From positions 3,336,501-3,400,500 of the forward strand of contig NZ_JAUSXL010000002.1 of the NCBI RefSeq assembly GCF_030815975.1: a DNA stretch of 64,000 nt, in the 5' to 3' direction. Position numbers and translations under genes: made by a program. The stretch is from Variovorax paradoxus (GTDB taxonomy: Bacteria; Pseudomonadota; Gammaproteobacteria; Burkholderiales; Burkholderiaceae_C). Below, in pieces: positions 8,796 through 19,914 of the stretch. Every line of letters begins with the position of its first letter. Within the stretch, counting starts at the first letter, position 1. The notes under the pieces are model-generated. The model did not search any database and had not been told where the DNA came from. It saw only the letters and a list, made by a program, of their open reading frames with translations.

Positions 8796-9989
8796 ATGAG
8801 CTTCGACGCCACCAAAGACGACGCACGCCTGCCAGCACGCAACGGCCCCACCGGCCCGCTCAGCGGCCTGCGCGTGCTCGACCTCAGTGCCTACATCGCG
8901 GGCCCGTACGGCTGCTCGCTGCTGGCCGACCAGGGCGCCGAAGTCATCAAGATCGAACCGCCCACGGGCGACAACCTGCGCAAGTACCCGTCGACGCTCG
9001 AAGCCGAGAGCCGCGCGTTCATCGGCGTGAACCGCAGCAAGCTCGGCGTGGTGCTCGACCTGAAGAAGGCCGATGACCTTGCGGCGCTGATGGCGCTGGT
9101 GCGCACGGCCGACGTGCTGGTGCACAACTTCCGGCCCAGCGTGCCGCCGCGGCTGGGCATCGCCTACGAGCAGCTGAAGGCCGTCAATCCGCGGCTGATC
9201 TATTGCAGCCTCACGGGCTATGGCGAGACCGGTCCGCTGCGCGAGAAGGCGGGCTACGACCAGGTACTGCAGACCATGACCGGCATGTGCGCGCTGCAGG
9301 GCAGGCGCGGCGAGCCGCCCGAGATCATCTATGGCTCGGTGGTCGACTATTACGCGGCGGCGCTGGTGGCCGCCGGCGTGGCCTCGGCGCTGTACGAGCG
9401 CGAAAAAAGCGGCGAGGGCCAGTTCGTTGGCGTGTCGCTGCTGCGCTCCGCGCTCACGATGCAGTCGGCGCGCATGGTGTGGGCCGAGGGCGAGCCCAAG
9501 GACGTGGGGCGCGACATGCGATCGGGCGGCATCACGGGCATCCACCCGACGCGCGAGGGCCACCTCTACATCTCGGCCAACACGCCGCATTTCTGGCGCG
9601 CTCTGTGCGACAAGGTGGGCCTGCCCGAGCTCGCGGCCGACGAGCGCTACGACTCCGTGCGCAAGCGCGCGCGGCATTTTTCCGAGATCGTGCCGCGCCT
9701 GCGCGAGGCGCTGGCCGCGCGCAGCGCGCTCGAATGGGAAGAGCTGTTCGGCGAGGAGGTGCCTTGCGCCGCGGCCCGCACGGTCGAGGACATGTTCGAC
9801 AACGAGCAGGTGCTGGCCGAGAACATGGTGGCGAACTTCGCGCATCCCACGCTCGGGTCCTACCGCGGCTTCACGCGGCCCGTGCAGTTCGGCCGCACGC
9901 CCGGCCCCGAGCCCTTTGCGGCGCCCACGCTGGGGCAGCACACGGAGACGGTGCTCAACACCCGCAGGGCCGGAGATGCGGCCGGCTGA
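8796..9989 (+). CDS. CaiB/BaiF family (class III) CoA-transferase
   Basis: A 397-residue enzyme that moves CoA between carboxylic acids. It begins with the family motif PLSGLRVLDLS (21-31), has GYGETGP (141-147), and Asp184 in SVVDYYA aligns with the catalytic aspartate (Asp169 in formyl-CoA transferase) that forms the aspartyl anhydride. It lies 18 bp after the first TctC gene and 10 bp before the hydrolase gene, so it is co-transcribed with them. With the CitE-like lyase it would form an activate-then-cleave route, as known for malate, citramalate or itaconate in other bacteria. Donor and acceptor acids cannot be read from sequence. Confidence 0.86.
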   Translation: MSFDATKDDARLPARNGPTGPLSGLRVLDLSAYIAGPYGCSLLADQGAEVIKIEPPTGDNLRKYPSTLEAESRAFIGVNRSKLGVVLDLKKADDLAALMALVRTADVLVHNFRPSVPPRLGIAYEQLKAVNPRLIYCSLTGYGETGPLREKAGYDQVLQTMTGMCALQGRRGEPPEIIYGSVVDYYAAALVAAGVASALYEREKSGEGQFVGVSLLRSALTMQSARMVWAEGEPKDVGRDMRSGGITGIHPTREGHLYISANTPHFWRALCDKVGLPELAADERYDSVRKRARHFSEIVPRLREALAARSALEWEELFGEEVPCAAARTVEDMFDNEQVLAENMVANFAHPTLGSYRGFTRPVQFGRTPGPEPFAAPTLGQHTETVLNTRRAGDAAG

Positions 9990-9999
9990 GCGACGCGGA

Positions 10000-10872
10000 A
10001 TGAGCATCGCCTATCCCCACAGCAGCGGCACGCGCAAGCCCGCCAGCACGGCACCGGCAGGCGCCTGCGATGCGCACATGCATGTCTACGACCGCCGCTT
10101 CGCGCTGTACGGATCGCCCGATGCCATGGTCGACAACGCCACGGCCGCCGACTACCGCCTGCTGCAGCAGCGCATCGGCACGCAGCGCACGGTCGTCGTG
10201 CAGCCGCGCATTCACGGCACCGACAACAGCGTGACGCTGGACGCCATCCATGCGCTCGGACCTGCGCACACCCGAGGCGTTGCGGTGGTGCGGCCCGACG
10301 TGGCCGATGCCGAACTCGAACGCCTGCATGCGGGCGGCATTCGCGGCATCCGCTTCACGCTCTATACGGCCGCCAATGCGGCGACCGGCTTCGAAATGGT
10401 CGAGCCGCTCGCGCAGCGCGTGCATGCCATGGGCTGGCATGTGCAGCTGCACTGGAGCGCCGATCAGATCGCCGCGCATGCGGATCTGCTCGCGCGGCTG
10501 CCGTGCACGATCGTGTTCGACCACCTCGCGCGGCTGCCGCTGCCTGATGCGCAGGTACATCCCGCGTTCGGCGTCGTCAGCCGGCTGCGCGACAACGGCC
10601 GCACCTGGATCAAGCTCTCGGGCGCCTACCTCGACTCGAAGACCGGCGCCGCAGGTGGCTATGCAGACACGAGCGCCATCGCGCAGGCCTGGGTCCGGCA
10701 GGCGCCGGAGCGCGTGGTGTGGGGCAGCGACTGGCCGCATCCGACCGAGTCCGTCGCCAACAAGCCCGACGACGCGGTGCTGTTCGACCTGCTGGGCCAA
10801 TGGATTCCCGACGAGGCCCAGCGCCGCCGCGTGCTGGTCGACAACCCCGCGCTGCTTTACGACTTTTCCTGA
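10000..10872 (+). CDS. Amidohydrolase, 2-pyrone-4,6-dicarboxylate lactonase-like
   Basis: A 290-residue TIM-barrel hydrolase of the Amidohydro_2 family. The metal motif DAHMHV lies at 24-29 and the C-terminal WGSDWPHP carries the catalytic Asp typical of the PDC lactonase (LigI) and aminocarboxymuconate groups. The start at 10000 follows the CoA-transferase stop by 10 bp. PDC lactonase itself opens a lignin-derived lactone, but this branch is broad and includes sugar-lactone and cis-enamine hydrolases. In this operon it probably processes a lactone or cyclic precursor of the acid that is then activated with CoA. Confidence 0.75.
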   Translation: MSIAYPHSSGTRKPASTAPAGACDAHMHVYDRRFALYGSPDAMVDNATAADYRLLQQRIGTQRTVVVQPRIHGTDNSVTLDAIHALGPAHTRGVAVVRPDVADAELERLHAGGIRGIRFTLYTAANAATGFEMVEPLAQRVHAMGWHVQLHWSADQIAAHADLLARLPCTIVFDHLARLPLPDAQVHPAFGVVSRLRDNGRTWIKLSGAYLDSKTGAAGGYADTSAIAQAWVRQAPERVVWGSDWPHPTESVANKPDDAVLFDLLGQWIPDEAQRRRVLVDNPALLYDFS

Positions 10873-10896
10873 AACGACAAAGACCGAGACGACCGA

Positions 10897-11859
10897 ATGA
10901 CGAAGAGACCCCTCCTGAAATCCATCGCTGCACTGGCCGCCTGCGTTCCGCTGCTCGGCTGGGCCGCATGGCCCGAGAAGCCGATCCGCATGGTGGTGCC
11001 GTATGCCGCGGGCGGCGGCGCCGACAACACCGCGCGCGTCGTCGCGCAGCAGATGAGCATCGCGCTCGGCCAGCAGATCGTGATCGACAACCGGCCGGGC
11101 GCGGGCGGCGTGATCGGCGAAGACAACGTGGCCAAGGCGCCCGCCGACGGCTACACCGTGCTCTACGACGCCTCGGCGTTCTCGGTGAACCCGTCGCTGC
11201 GCAAGCTGCCGTTCGATGCAGCGAAAGACTTCATTCCGGTCTCGCTGGTCGCCACCGCGCCGCAGATCCTCGTCGTGCCTGCCACGGCGCCGTACAGCAC
11301 GGTGGCGCAGTTCCTGGACTTCGCGCGCAAGAACCCCGGCAAGCTGAGCTTTGCCTCGGCCGGCGGCGGCACCGGCTCGCACCTGGCCGGCGAGGCGCTC
11401 AACGAGCAGGCCAGGCTCAGCCTGATGCACGTGCCCTACAAGGGCGGCGCACCCGCGCTGACCGATGTGATGGGCGAACAGGTGTCGGCCTATTTCGGCA
11501 ACGTGGCGTCGACGCTCGGCTATGTGCAGTCGGGCAAGCTGCGCGCGCTGGCCGTGAGTTCCGCCAGGCGCGTGCCCGGCCTGCCCGACACGCCGACGCT
11601 CGCCGAGTCGGGCCTGCCGGGCTACAACGTGGTCGAGTGGAACGGCGTGTTTCTTCCCAAGGGCACGCCGCCCGACATCGTGCAGCGGCTCGGCAAGGCA
11701 GTGCAGGCGGCGGTCAACGAGCCCCAGGTGAGGCAGAAGCTGCTGCAGCTCGGCCTGGAACCCGCCGGCACCACGCCGGAGGCCTTCGCGAAATTCGTGC
11801 AGAACGAGACGGGCAGGGTGGGCGCGCTGGTGAAGGCGCGCAATATCCGGGTCGATTGA
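10897..11859 (+). CDS. Tripartite tricarboxylate transporter binding protein (Bug/TctC), second copy
   Basis: A 320-residue periplasmic protein with a Sec signal (about 1-24, cleavage after GWA) and the Bug loop VPYAAGGGADNTAR. It closes the operon that begins at 6882. It differs clearly from the copy at 7785, so the operon has two binding proteins that may recognise different acids (for example precursor and product). Its stop is 9 bp from the stop of the convergent lipoprotein gene. Confidence 0.86.
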   Translation: MTKRPLLKSIAALAACVPLLGWAAWPEKPIRMVVPYAAGGGADNTARVVAQQMSIALGQQIVIDNRPGAGGVIGEDNVAKAPADGYTVLYDASAFSVNPSLRKLPFDAAKDFIPVSLVATAPQILVVPATAPYSTVAQFLDFARKNPGKLSFASAGGGTGSHLAGEALNEQARLSLMHVPYKGGAPALTDVMGEQVSAYFGNVASTLGYVQSGKLRALAVSSARRVPGLPDTPTLAESGLPGYNVVEWNGVFLPKGTPPDIVQRLGKAVQAAVNEPQVRQKLLQLGLEPAGTTPEAFAKFVQNETGRVGALVKARNIRVD

Positions 11860-11868
11860 ATCTGGCCT

Positions 11869-13020
11869 TCATGCGGCCGCGGGTCGGCCTGCGCAGGCAG
11901 CGACCGGCCCGGGGTACTCCATTTCCTGCATGACCCAGTCGCGCCGCCCCGTGCCGTAGCGCTCGCCGATCTCGCACAGCGTGCGGTCCAGCTGCGGCAC
12001 CGGCTTCAGCGACGAAGAGAGGGACAGGCGACTCGCCCCTTCGCGAGCCGGTTGCGCCAGCAGCACCAGCCCGCTGCGCAGCCGGACCGGGCCCGAGGCC
12101 GATGCGGCATCGACGTCGATGTGCCCGGTGCGCGTCCATGCATCGACGGCCAGCGCGAGGGCGACGTCGTCGGCGCCGTCCTGCACGTCCACGCGCCAGC
12201 GCTCGCCGCGCCAGAACGCGGCCTTGTTGAGCAAAAAGTCCGCCCTGCGTCCGGCGTCCAGGTAGAACGGCGAACTGTCGTGCGCCGGCGTCCATGAAGC
12301 CACGCCGAGTTCCGTTGCAAGGGCCCTGGCTTTCTCCTCTCCGCCGATCGCCTCCACCAGCGCCAGCATCGCCGGCACCGAGGCGGTGATGCCCGTGGTG
12401 GTGGCCACGCCGCGGTCGATCAGGTAGCGCTGGTGCGGCACGTAGCTGGCGCCGGGGTGGCGCGCGAGCAGCGTGCCGCGGTCGTACCAGTGGCCCGCGA
12501 AACGCCGGCCGTCGAGCAGGCCGGCGCGGCCGACCACGCGTGCGCCCGAGCAGACGCCGATCACCCGCGCGCCGCGCGCCACCTGCTGCTTGAGCCAGGC
12601 CGCCACCTGAGGATTGTCGTCGGCAATCATCGCCGGCACGATCACATAGTCGGCGCCCACGGGATGAAGCCGGTCGAAGCCGGCGAAGTCCTGCGCGCCA
12701 TCGACCTCCAGTGCGGGATACAGGCTCACCCGCCCGGCGCGCGGCGCCACGATCCGCACGTCGGCCACGTCGGCACGCTGGAGCACCGCATGCGGCAGCA
12801 GCAGGTCGGTCATTTCCGTGCCTTCGTTCAGCGCGAGCACGGCGACCACGGGCCGGCCGGCGCGGTGCGGCTTCAGCGCCTCGACGAAAGCCTGCTTCTC
12901 GCGCTCGCTGCGGGCCGCATCGGCCTGCGCGGGCGGCAGCGGCGGCGCGCCCCCCGTGCAGCCTGCCAGCACAAAGGCTGCAATACTTGCAGCGATCAGC
13001 GCTCCTACCGATCTCCACAT
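11869..13020 (-). CDS. DJ-1/PfpI-domain lipoprotein
   Basis: A 383-residue predicted lipoprotein with lipobox LAGC and acylated Cys21, which places a DJ-1/PfpI (class I glutamine amidotransferase-like) domain outside the cytoplasm. The nucleophile elbow reads GVCSGA, the form seen in the sensor half of GlxA-type regulators, and a histidine-rich loop (AGHWYDRGTLLARHP) follows. The last 130 or so residues form an extra region I do not recognise. It is divergent from a GlxA-type regulator (44-bp gap) that has the same domain fused to an AraC HTH, so the two probably arose from related domains and may share a ligand or be co-regulated. The biochemical function is unknown. Confidence 0.75.
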   Translation of the reverse strand: MWRSVGALIAASIAAFVLAGCTGGAPPLPPAQADAARSEREKQAFVEALKPHRAGRPVVAVLALNEGTEMTDLLLPHAVLQRADVADVRIVAPRAGRVSLYPALEVDGAQDFAGFDRLHPVGADYVIVPAMIADDNPQVAAWLKQQVARGARVIGVCSGARVVGRAGLLDGRRFAGHWYDRGTLLARHPGASYVPHQRYLIDRGVATTTGITASVPAMLALVEAIGGEEKARALATELGVASWTPAHDSSPFYLDAGRRADFLLNKAAFWRGERWRVDVQDGADDVALALAVDAWTRTGHIDVDAASASGPVRLRSGLVLLAQPAREGASRLSLSSSLKPVPQLDRTLCEIGERYGTGRRDWVMQEMEYPGPVAACAGRPAAA

Positions 13021-13064
13021 GGCCGTTCCCCTGTCGACTAGATGACGATGCCCAGAGGCTACGA

Positions 13065-14063
13065 ATGCCGCCCCTGACCCGCAAGGACGAAGAAACCGCG
13101 GTTTCTGCCAGCGACGTGGTGCTGGTGGTGTTCGACGGCGTCGAGGTGATCGACGTCGCCGGTCCCGCCAGCGTGTTCAGCAAGGCCGGGCAGATGCATC
13201 CCGGCCGGTACCGCCTGCACATCGCCTCCCCGGCCGGCGGCACCGTGGCGACGAACGGCGGCCTGAGCTTTGCGGGCACCTGCAGCCTGCAGCAGCTGCC
13301 CGCGTCGATCGACACGCTGATCGTGGCCGGCGGTGACGAGCCGGCGGTGCGCGCGGCCATCCTCGAGCAGCACATCGGCGCCTGGCTCAGGCAGGTGGCG
13401 CCGCGCACGCGCCGCATGGCGAGCGTGTGCAGCGGCGCCTTCGCGCTGGCTGCGGCCGGGCTGCTCGACGGCCGCGAGGCCACCACGCACTGGCGCGTGT
13501 GCGACCAGCTCCAGGCGCTGCGGCCGCAGGTGCGGGTGCAGCGCGAGCGCATCTATGTGCGCGACGGGCCCGTGTGGACGTCGGCCGGCGTCACCACCGG
13601 CATCGAGCTCGCGCTTGCGCTGGTCGAGGACGACCTCGGCCATGCGGTGTCGATGGAGATCGCCCGCACGCTGGCGCTGCCGATGCTGCGCGGCGGGGCG
13701 CAGCCGCAGCTGACGCAGGCGCTCCAGGCGCAAGCCTCGGCCAGCCACCGCCTGCGCGAACTGGTAGCGTGGATCGGCACGCATCCGCAGGACGACCTGT
13801 CGGTCGAGGCTCTGGCCGGGCGCGTGCAGATGAGCCCGAGAAATTTCGCGCGCGCCTTCGCGGCCGAGACCGGCTGCACGCCGGCGCGCTTTGTCGAACA
13901 GGTCCGCGTGGCCGCCGCCGCGCAGCTGCTGCGCCAGACGCGGTGGCCGCAGGACCGCATCGCGAGCCGCAGCGGCTTCCGCTCGGTGGACGCGCTGCAG
14001 CGCGCCTTCGCGCGGCAGCACGGCCTGACGCCGCAAGCCTATCGAACCCATGACGACACCTGA
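13065..14063 (+). CDS. GlxA-family regulator (DJ-1/PfpI domain plus AraC HTH)
   Basis: A 332-residue transcriptional regulator. The first part (about 15-205) is a DJ-1/PfpI domain with VFDGVEVIDVAGP near the start and the elbow ASVCSGAFAL (119-128); the C-terminal 100 residues hold two AraC-type HTH motifs. In characterised members (ArgR, GbdR, CdhR) the first domain senses amino acids or betaines and does no catalysis. The ATG at 13065 opens the conserved N-terminus. The gene overlaps the following glycosidase gene by 14 bp, suggesting coupled translation. Confidence 0.86.
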   Translation: MPPLTRKDEETAVSASDVVLVVFDGVEVIDVAGPASVFSKAGQMHPGRYRLHIASPAGGTVATNGGLSFAGTCSLQQLPASIDTLIVAGGDEPAVRAAILEQHIGAWLRQVAPRTRRMASVCSGAFALAAAGLLDGREATTHWRVCDQLQALRPQVRVQRERIYVRDGPVWTSAGVTTGIELALALVEDDLGHAVSMEIARTLALPMLRGGAQPQLTQALQAQASASHRLRELVAWIGTHPQDDLSVEALAGRVQMSPRNFARAFAAETGCTPARFVEQVRVAAAAQLLRQTRWPQDRIASRSGFRSVDALQRAFARQHGLTPQAYRTHDDT

Positions 14064-15234
14064 CGCTTCTTCCCTCGCACTGATCGACGACTGTTCCCGA
14101 GCCTCGCTGCAACTCCTGGAGCGCAACCTGACGCCGCACGGCATCCTGGCCGCGAGCCGCACCGAGGCCGCCGTGGCGCGGCGCTACACGCGCATCTTCG
14201 GGCGCGACGCGGCCATCTGCGTGATGGCCATGTGCGGCAGCGGCGTGCCCGCACTGGAGCAGGGCGCGGTGGCCAGCCTCGACGCGCTGGCCGCGCAGCA
14301 GGCGGCCAACGGGCAGATTCCCAAGTACGTCGACCCCGATGGCCAGGATGCCGACTTCTGGTACCTGGGCTGCATCGACGCCACGCTGTGGTGGCTGATC
14401 GCGGTGGACCATGTGCGCCGCCATGGAAGCGTTGGCGCCTCGCACTGGAGCAGCGAGGTGGAAAGCGCCATCGGCTGGCTGCTGGCGCAGGAGCACCAGC
14501 ACTTCCGGCTGCTGCAGCAGAACGAGGCCAGCGACTGGGCCGACATCATGCCGCGCTCGGGCTACGTGCTGTACAGCAATGCGCTCTGGTACGACGTGAA
14601 GCGCCGCTTCGCGCTGGACCACGCCGAAGCCACCGAGCACCACTTCAACCACCTGTTCAATCCGTTCCAGCAGGACCTGCCCGAATACCACCGTGCCCGG
14701 CTGCTGCGGCACTATGCGCGCCGCGGGCGAGCCGATTCGGGCCTGTACCTCAGCTTCGTCAACCTGTCATTCGCCGGCAACGAGGGCGACGTGTTCGGCA
14801 ACGTGCTGGCCATTCAGAGCGGGCTGGCCGATTCGGAGATGGCGAACCGCATCGTCAGGACCATTGCCGCGGCAGGTGCCTGCGAGCCTTATCCGGTGCG
14901 CGTGGTGCTGCATCCGCTGACGCGCGAACATGCCCTCTGGCGGCCGTACATGGCGCGCCACCAGCAGAACGTGGTGCACCAGTACCACAACGGCGGCATC
15001 TGGCCTTTCGTGGGCGGCTTCTGGGTGATGGCGCTCGCCCGCCTGGGCCTGCATGACATGGGCTGGTCCGAGCTTGCGCGCCTTGCGCACGTGAACCAGC
15101 TCGGCGGCTGGCGTTTTACCGAGTGGTTCCACGGCCGCACGCTGGCGCCGATGGGCATGGCGGGCCAGAGCTGGAACGCCGCGACTTTTCTGCTCGCGCA
15201 GCGCGCACTGCAGGGTGGCGAGGCGGGATGGTGA
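14050..15234 (+). CDS. Six-hairpin (alpha/alpha)6 glycosidase, GH100/invertase-like
   Basis: A 394-residue protein without signal peptide, so probably cytoplasmic. Motifs resemble the six-hairpin glycosidase clan, especially neutral/alkaline invertases (GH100) and amylo-1,6-glucosidase-like domains: RIFGRDAAI near the start, DADFWYLGCIDATLWWL in the middle, MPRSGYVLYSNALWY further on, and YHNGGIWPFVGGFWV near the end. The acidic residues of these motifs could act as general acid and base, but I cannot assign them safely. It overlaps the GlxA-type regulator gene by 14 bp, an odd partner for a sugar hydrolase. The substrate is unknown; sucrose or an oligoglucoside is only a family-level guess. 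Confidence 0.68.
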   Translation: MTTPDASSLALIDDCSRASLQLLERNLTPHGILAASRTEAAVARRYTRIFGRDAAICVMAMCGSGVPALEQGAVASLDALAAQQAANGQIPKYVDPDGQDADFWYLGCIDATLWWLIAVDHVRRHGSVGASHWSSEVESAIGWLLAQEHQHFRLLQQNEASDWADIMPRSGYVLYSNALWYDVKRRFALDHAEATEHHFNHLFNPFQQDLPEYHRARLLRHYARRGRADSGLYLSFVNLSFAGNEGDVFGNVLAIQSGLADSEMANRIVRTIAAAGACEPYPVRVVLHPLTREHALWRPYMARHQQNVVHQYHNGGIWPFVGGFWVMALARLGLHDMGWSELARLAHVNQLGGWRFTEWFHGRTLAPMGMAGQSWNAATFLLAQRALQGGEAGW

Positions 15235-15293
15235 CGGGTTGCAGGGCAGCGGCGGCTGGCCTGCATGGGAGGCATGGGCCGTATACGTTCTGA

Positions 15294-17677
<2,384 letters not shown>

Positions 17678-17734
17678 CTTGCGGCGCAGTGTCCGCCGTT
17701 GCAAAGGTTTTGAAAATCAGAAAATAATGAGCGA

Positions 17735-17757
17735 ATCGTTCCAAAAAACAGGACGAT
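17735..17757. promoter_or_regulatory. Candidate operator between MFS and LysR genes
   Basis: ATCGTTCC (17735-17742) and GGACGAT (17751-17757) form an imperfect dyad around an A-rich centre in the 83-bp divergent gap. The position and AT-rich middle fit a LysR box. The match is not perfect, so confidence is low. Confidence 0.3.
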
Positions 17758-17760
17758 CCA

Positions 17761-18723
17761 ATGAAGGGTGAATCCATGTCCCAGGTGATGTTCGATCTCG
17801 ACGTGCTGCGCAGTTTTTCCACCGGCATCGCGCTGGGCAGCTATGCGCGCGCGGCCGACCGGCTGGGCCGTTCGACCTCGGCGGTCAGCGCGCAGTTGAA
17901 GAAGCTCGAGGCGCAGGCCGGCACTGCGCTGTTCCGCAAGGCCGGCCGCGGCCTGGAGCTCACCGACGCGGGCGAAACGCTGCTGGCCTATGCCCACCGC
18001 ATGCTCGAACTCAACGAGGAAGCGGGCGCCGCCATGCGCGGTGCGGACCTGCAGGGCTGGGTGCGGCTCGGCCTGCAGGAAGACTTCGGCGAAACGCTGC
18101 TGCCCGCGGTGCTCGGCCGCTTCGCACGCGCCCATCCCAAGGTGCGCATCGAAGCCTGCGTGGCGCGCAGCGCCGAATTGCGCGAACGGCTCGAACTGCG
18201 GCAGCTCGACCTCGCCCTGGCGTGGGACACCGGCGATCAGATGACGCCGCACGGCGAGCGCGTGGCGCGCCTGCCGCTGCAATGGATCGGCCCCAGGGCG
18301 CCCGATGCGCTCGATGCAGCCTGGTGGAAGGAGCGCGAGCGCCGCGGCACCAGCGCGCGCAAGTCGAAGGAACCGCTGCCGCTGGTCCTGCTCGACGCGC
18401 CATGCCCGCTGCGCGACATCGTCGTTGCCGCGCTCGACCGCGCCGGCACGCCGTGGCGCCATGCGTTCGGCAGTGCCAGCCTGGCCGCGCTGTGGGCCGC
18501 CACGTCGGCCGGCCTGGGCCTGTCGGTGCGCACGCCCTTCGGCCTGCCGGCGCATGTGCGCGCCATCGACCGCACGGCCGTCGGCCTGCCCGCGCTGCCG
18601 CAGATGTCGCTCATGCTCTATCGCGCGCAGGCTGCGGCCGAGGCGCCGGTGGGCCGGCTCGCCACGCTGCTGCTGGAAGCCGTGCGCGAGCATGTGCAGG
18701 CCGAACCGGTGCAGCTGCACTGA
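17761..18723 (+). CDS. LysR-family regulator next to MFS transporter
   Basis: A 320-residue regulator. The HTH spans about residues 15-65 (SYARAADRLGRSTSAVSAQLKKL), and the effector domain begins near residue 95 (LQGWVRLGLQEDF). It is divergent from the MFS gene, the usual layout for a LysR protein controlling an exporter or importer. An in-frame ATG at 17776 would begin MSQVMFDLDVL, which is closer to the conserved start, so the first five residues are uncertain. A strong hairpin terminator follows 24 bp after the stop. Confidence 0.85.
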   Translation: MKGESMSQVMFDLDVLRSFSTGIALGSYARAADRLGRSTSAVSAQLKKLEAQAGTALFRKAGRGLELTDAGETLLAYAHRMLELNEEAGAAMRGADLQGWVRLGLQEDFGETLLPAVLGRFARAHPKVRIEACVARSAELRERLELRQLDLALAWDTGDQMTPHGERVARLPLQWIGPRAPDALDAAWWKERERRGTSARKSKEPLPLVLLDAPCPLRDIVVAALDRAGTPWRHAFGSASLAALWAATSAGLGLSVRTPFGLPAHVRAIDRTAVGLPALPQMSLMLYRAQAAAEAPVGRLATLLLEAVREHVQAEPVQLH

Positions 18724-18747
18724 ACGGCCGCCGCTAAAATCCGCACC

Positions 18748-18783
18748 CCGCAGCCGGGCGTCCCGGCCGGCTGCGGTTTTTTT
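18748..18783 (+). terminator. Rho-independent terminator after LysR gene
   Basis: CCGCAGCC (18748-18755) pairs perfectly with GGCTGCGG (18769-18776) and is followed by seven T (18777-18783). It ends the LysR transcript just upstream of the second BMP gene, which must therefore have its own promoter or rely on read-through. Confidence 0.88.
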
Positions 18784-18812
18784 GCTTTTCCGGGGCCATG
18801 TAGAGGACCACC

Positions 18813-19914
18813 ATGTACAAAAACCTCGCGGGCCGCGCCGTTCTGGCGTGGGCAGCCGCTTGTTTTCTATCTCCCGCCTTTTCGCAACCGCAGGCTTCGA
18901 AGGAGCCGCTGAAGATCGGCTTCGTCTACGTCACGCCGGTCACCGATGCCGGCTGGGTGCGCCAGCATGAAGAGGGCCGCAAGGCCGTCGATGCGGCGCT
19001 CGGCGGCAAGGTCAGGACCACCTTCGTCGAGAACGTGCCAGAGGGCGCCGACGCCGAGCGCGTGATCCGCGACCTCGCGCAGCAGGGCAACCGGCTGATC
19101 TTCACGCCCAGCTTCGGCTACATGGAGCCGACGCTCAAGGTGGCGCGCGACTTTCCCGACGTGAAGTTCGAATCGATCACCGGCTACAAGGGCGCGCCCA
19201 ACGTTGCCACCGCCAACGCGCGCTACTACGAAGGCCGCTACCTCGCGGGCATCGCGGCCGGCCGCATGACGAAGACCAACATTGCGGGCTACGTGGCGGG
19301 CTTTCCGATTCCCGAGGTGCTGCAGGGCATCAACGCGTTCACGCTCGGCATGCGGTCCGTGAATCCGAACGCCAAGGTGATCGTGGTGTGGCTCAACGAG
19401 TGGTTCGATCCGCCGAAGGAACGCGATGCCGCCATGGCGCTGTTCAACCAGAACGCCGATGTGGTCGCCTTCCACACCGGCTCCACCGCCGTGATGGCCG
19501 CTGCGCAGGAGCGGGGCAAGATGGCCGTGGCCTACCACTCCGACATGCGCAAGACCGCGCCCGACGCGCAGATCGTCGCCGTCACGCACCAGTGGGGCGG
19601 CTACTACGTGCAGCGCGCGCAGGCGGTGCTCGACGGCAGCTGGAAAAAGCGGCAACGTCTGGGGCGGCGTGAAGGAAGGAATGATCCGCGTCGGCGACTT
19701 CGGCAGCAAGGTGCCCCAGGCAGTGCAGCAGGAAGTGCTGGCGCGGCAGAAGGACATCGCTGTCGGCAGGCTGCAGCCGTTTCGCGCGGTGAACAGCGAC
19801 GTGCGCGACAACGAAGGCCGCACCGTCATCGCCAAGGGTGCGCAGCTGAACGACGAGCAGATCCTCAAGATGAACTGGCTCGTCGAGGGCGTGCAGGGGC
19901 GCGTGGCGCGCTAA
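18813..19914 (+). pseudogene. BMP-family nucleoside-binding protein with a +1 frameshift
   Basis: A second BMP/PnrA-type binding protein, paralogous to the lipoprotein at 4684 (shared VPEGADAERV, FGYMEPTLKVA and NEWFDPPKE motifs). It has an ordinary Sec signal (cleavage near AFS-QP) and no lipobox. The frame breaks at a run of five A (19644-19648): four A would give SWKSGNVWGGVKEG and continue to the stop at 19914, matching the intact paralogue, whereas the fifth A shifts the frame and adds unrelated sequence. The last 80 or so residues are intact in the other frame (from about 19669). Both halves look conserved, so this is either a recent mutation or a homopolymer sequencing error. Its stop overlaps the convergent LysR stop. 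Confidence 0.82.

Noticed and set aside
18724..18812. Possible riboswitch before the second BMP gene
   Set aside because: The structure is a simple terminator hairpin plus T-run directly after the LysR stop; no conserved aptamer core is visible.
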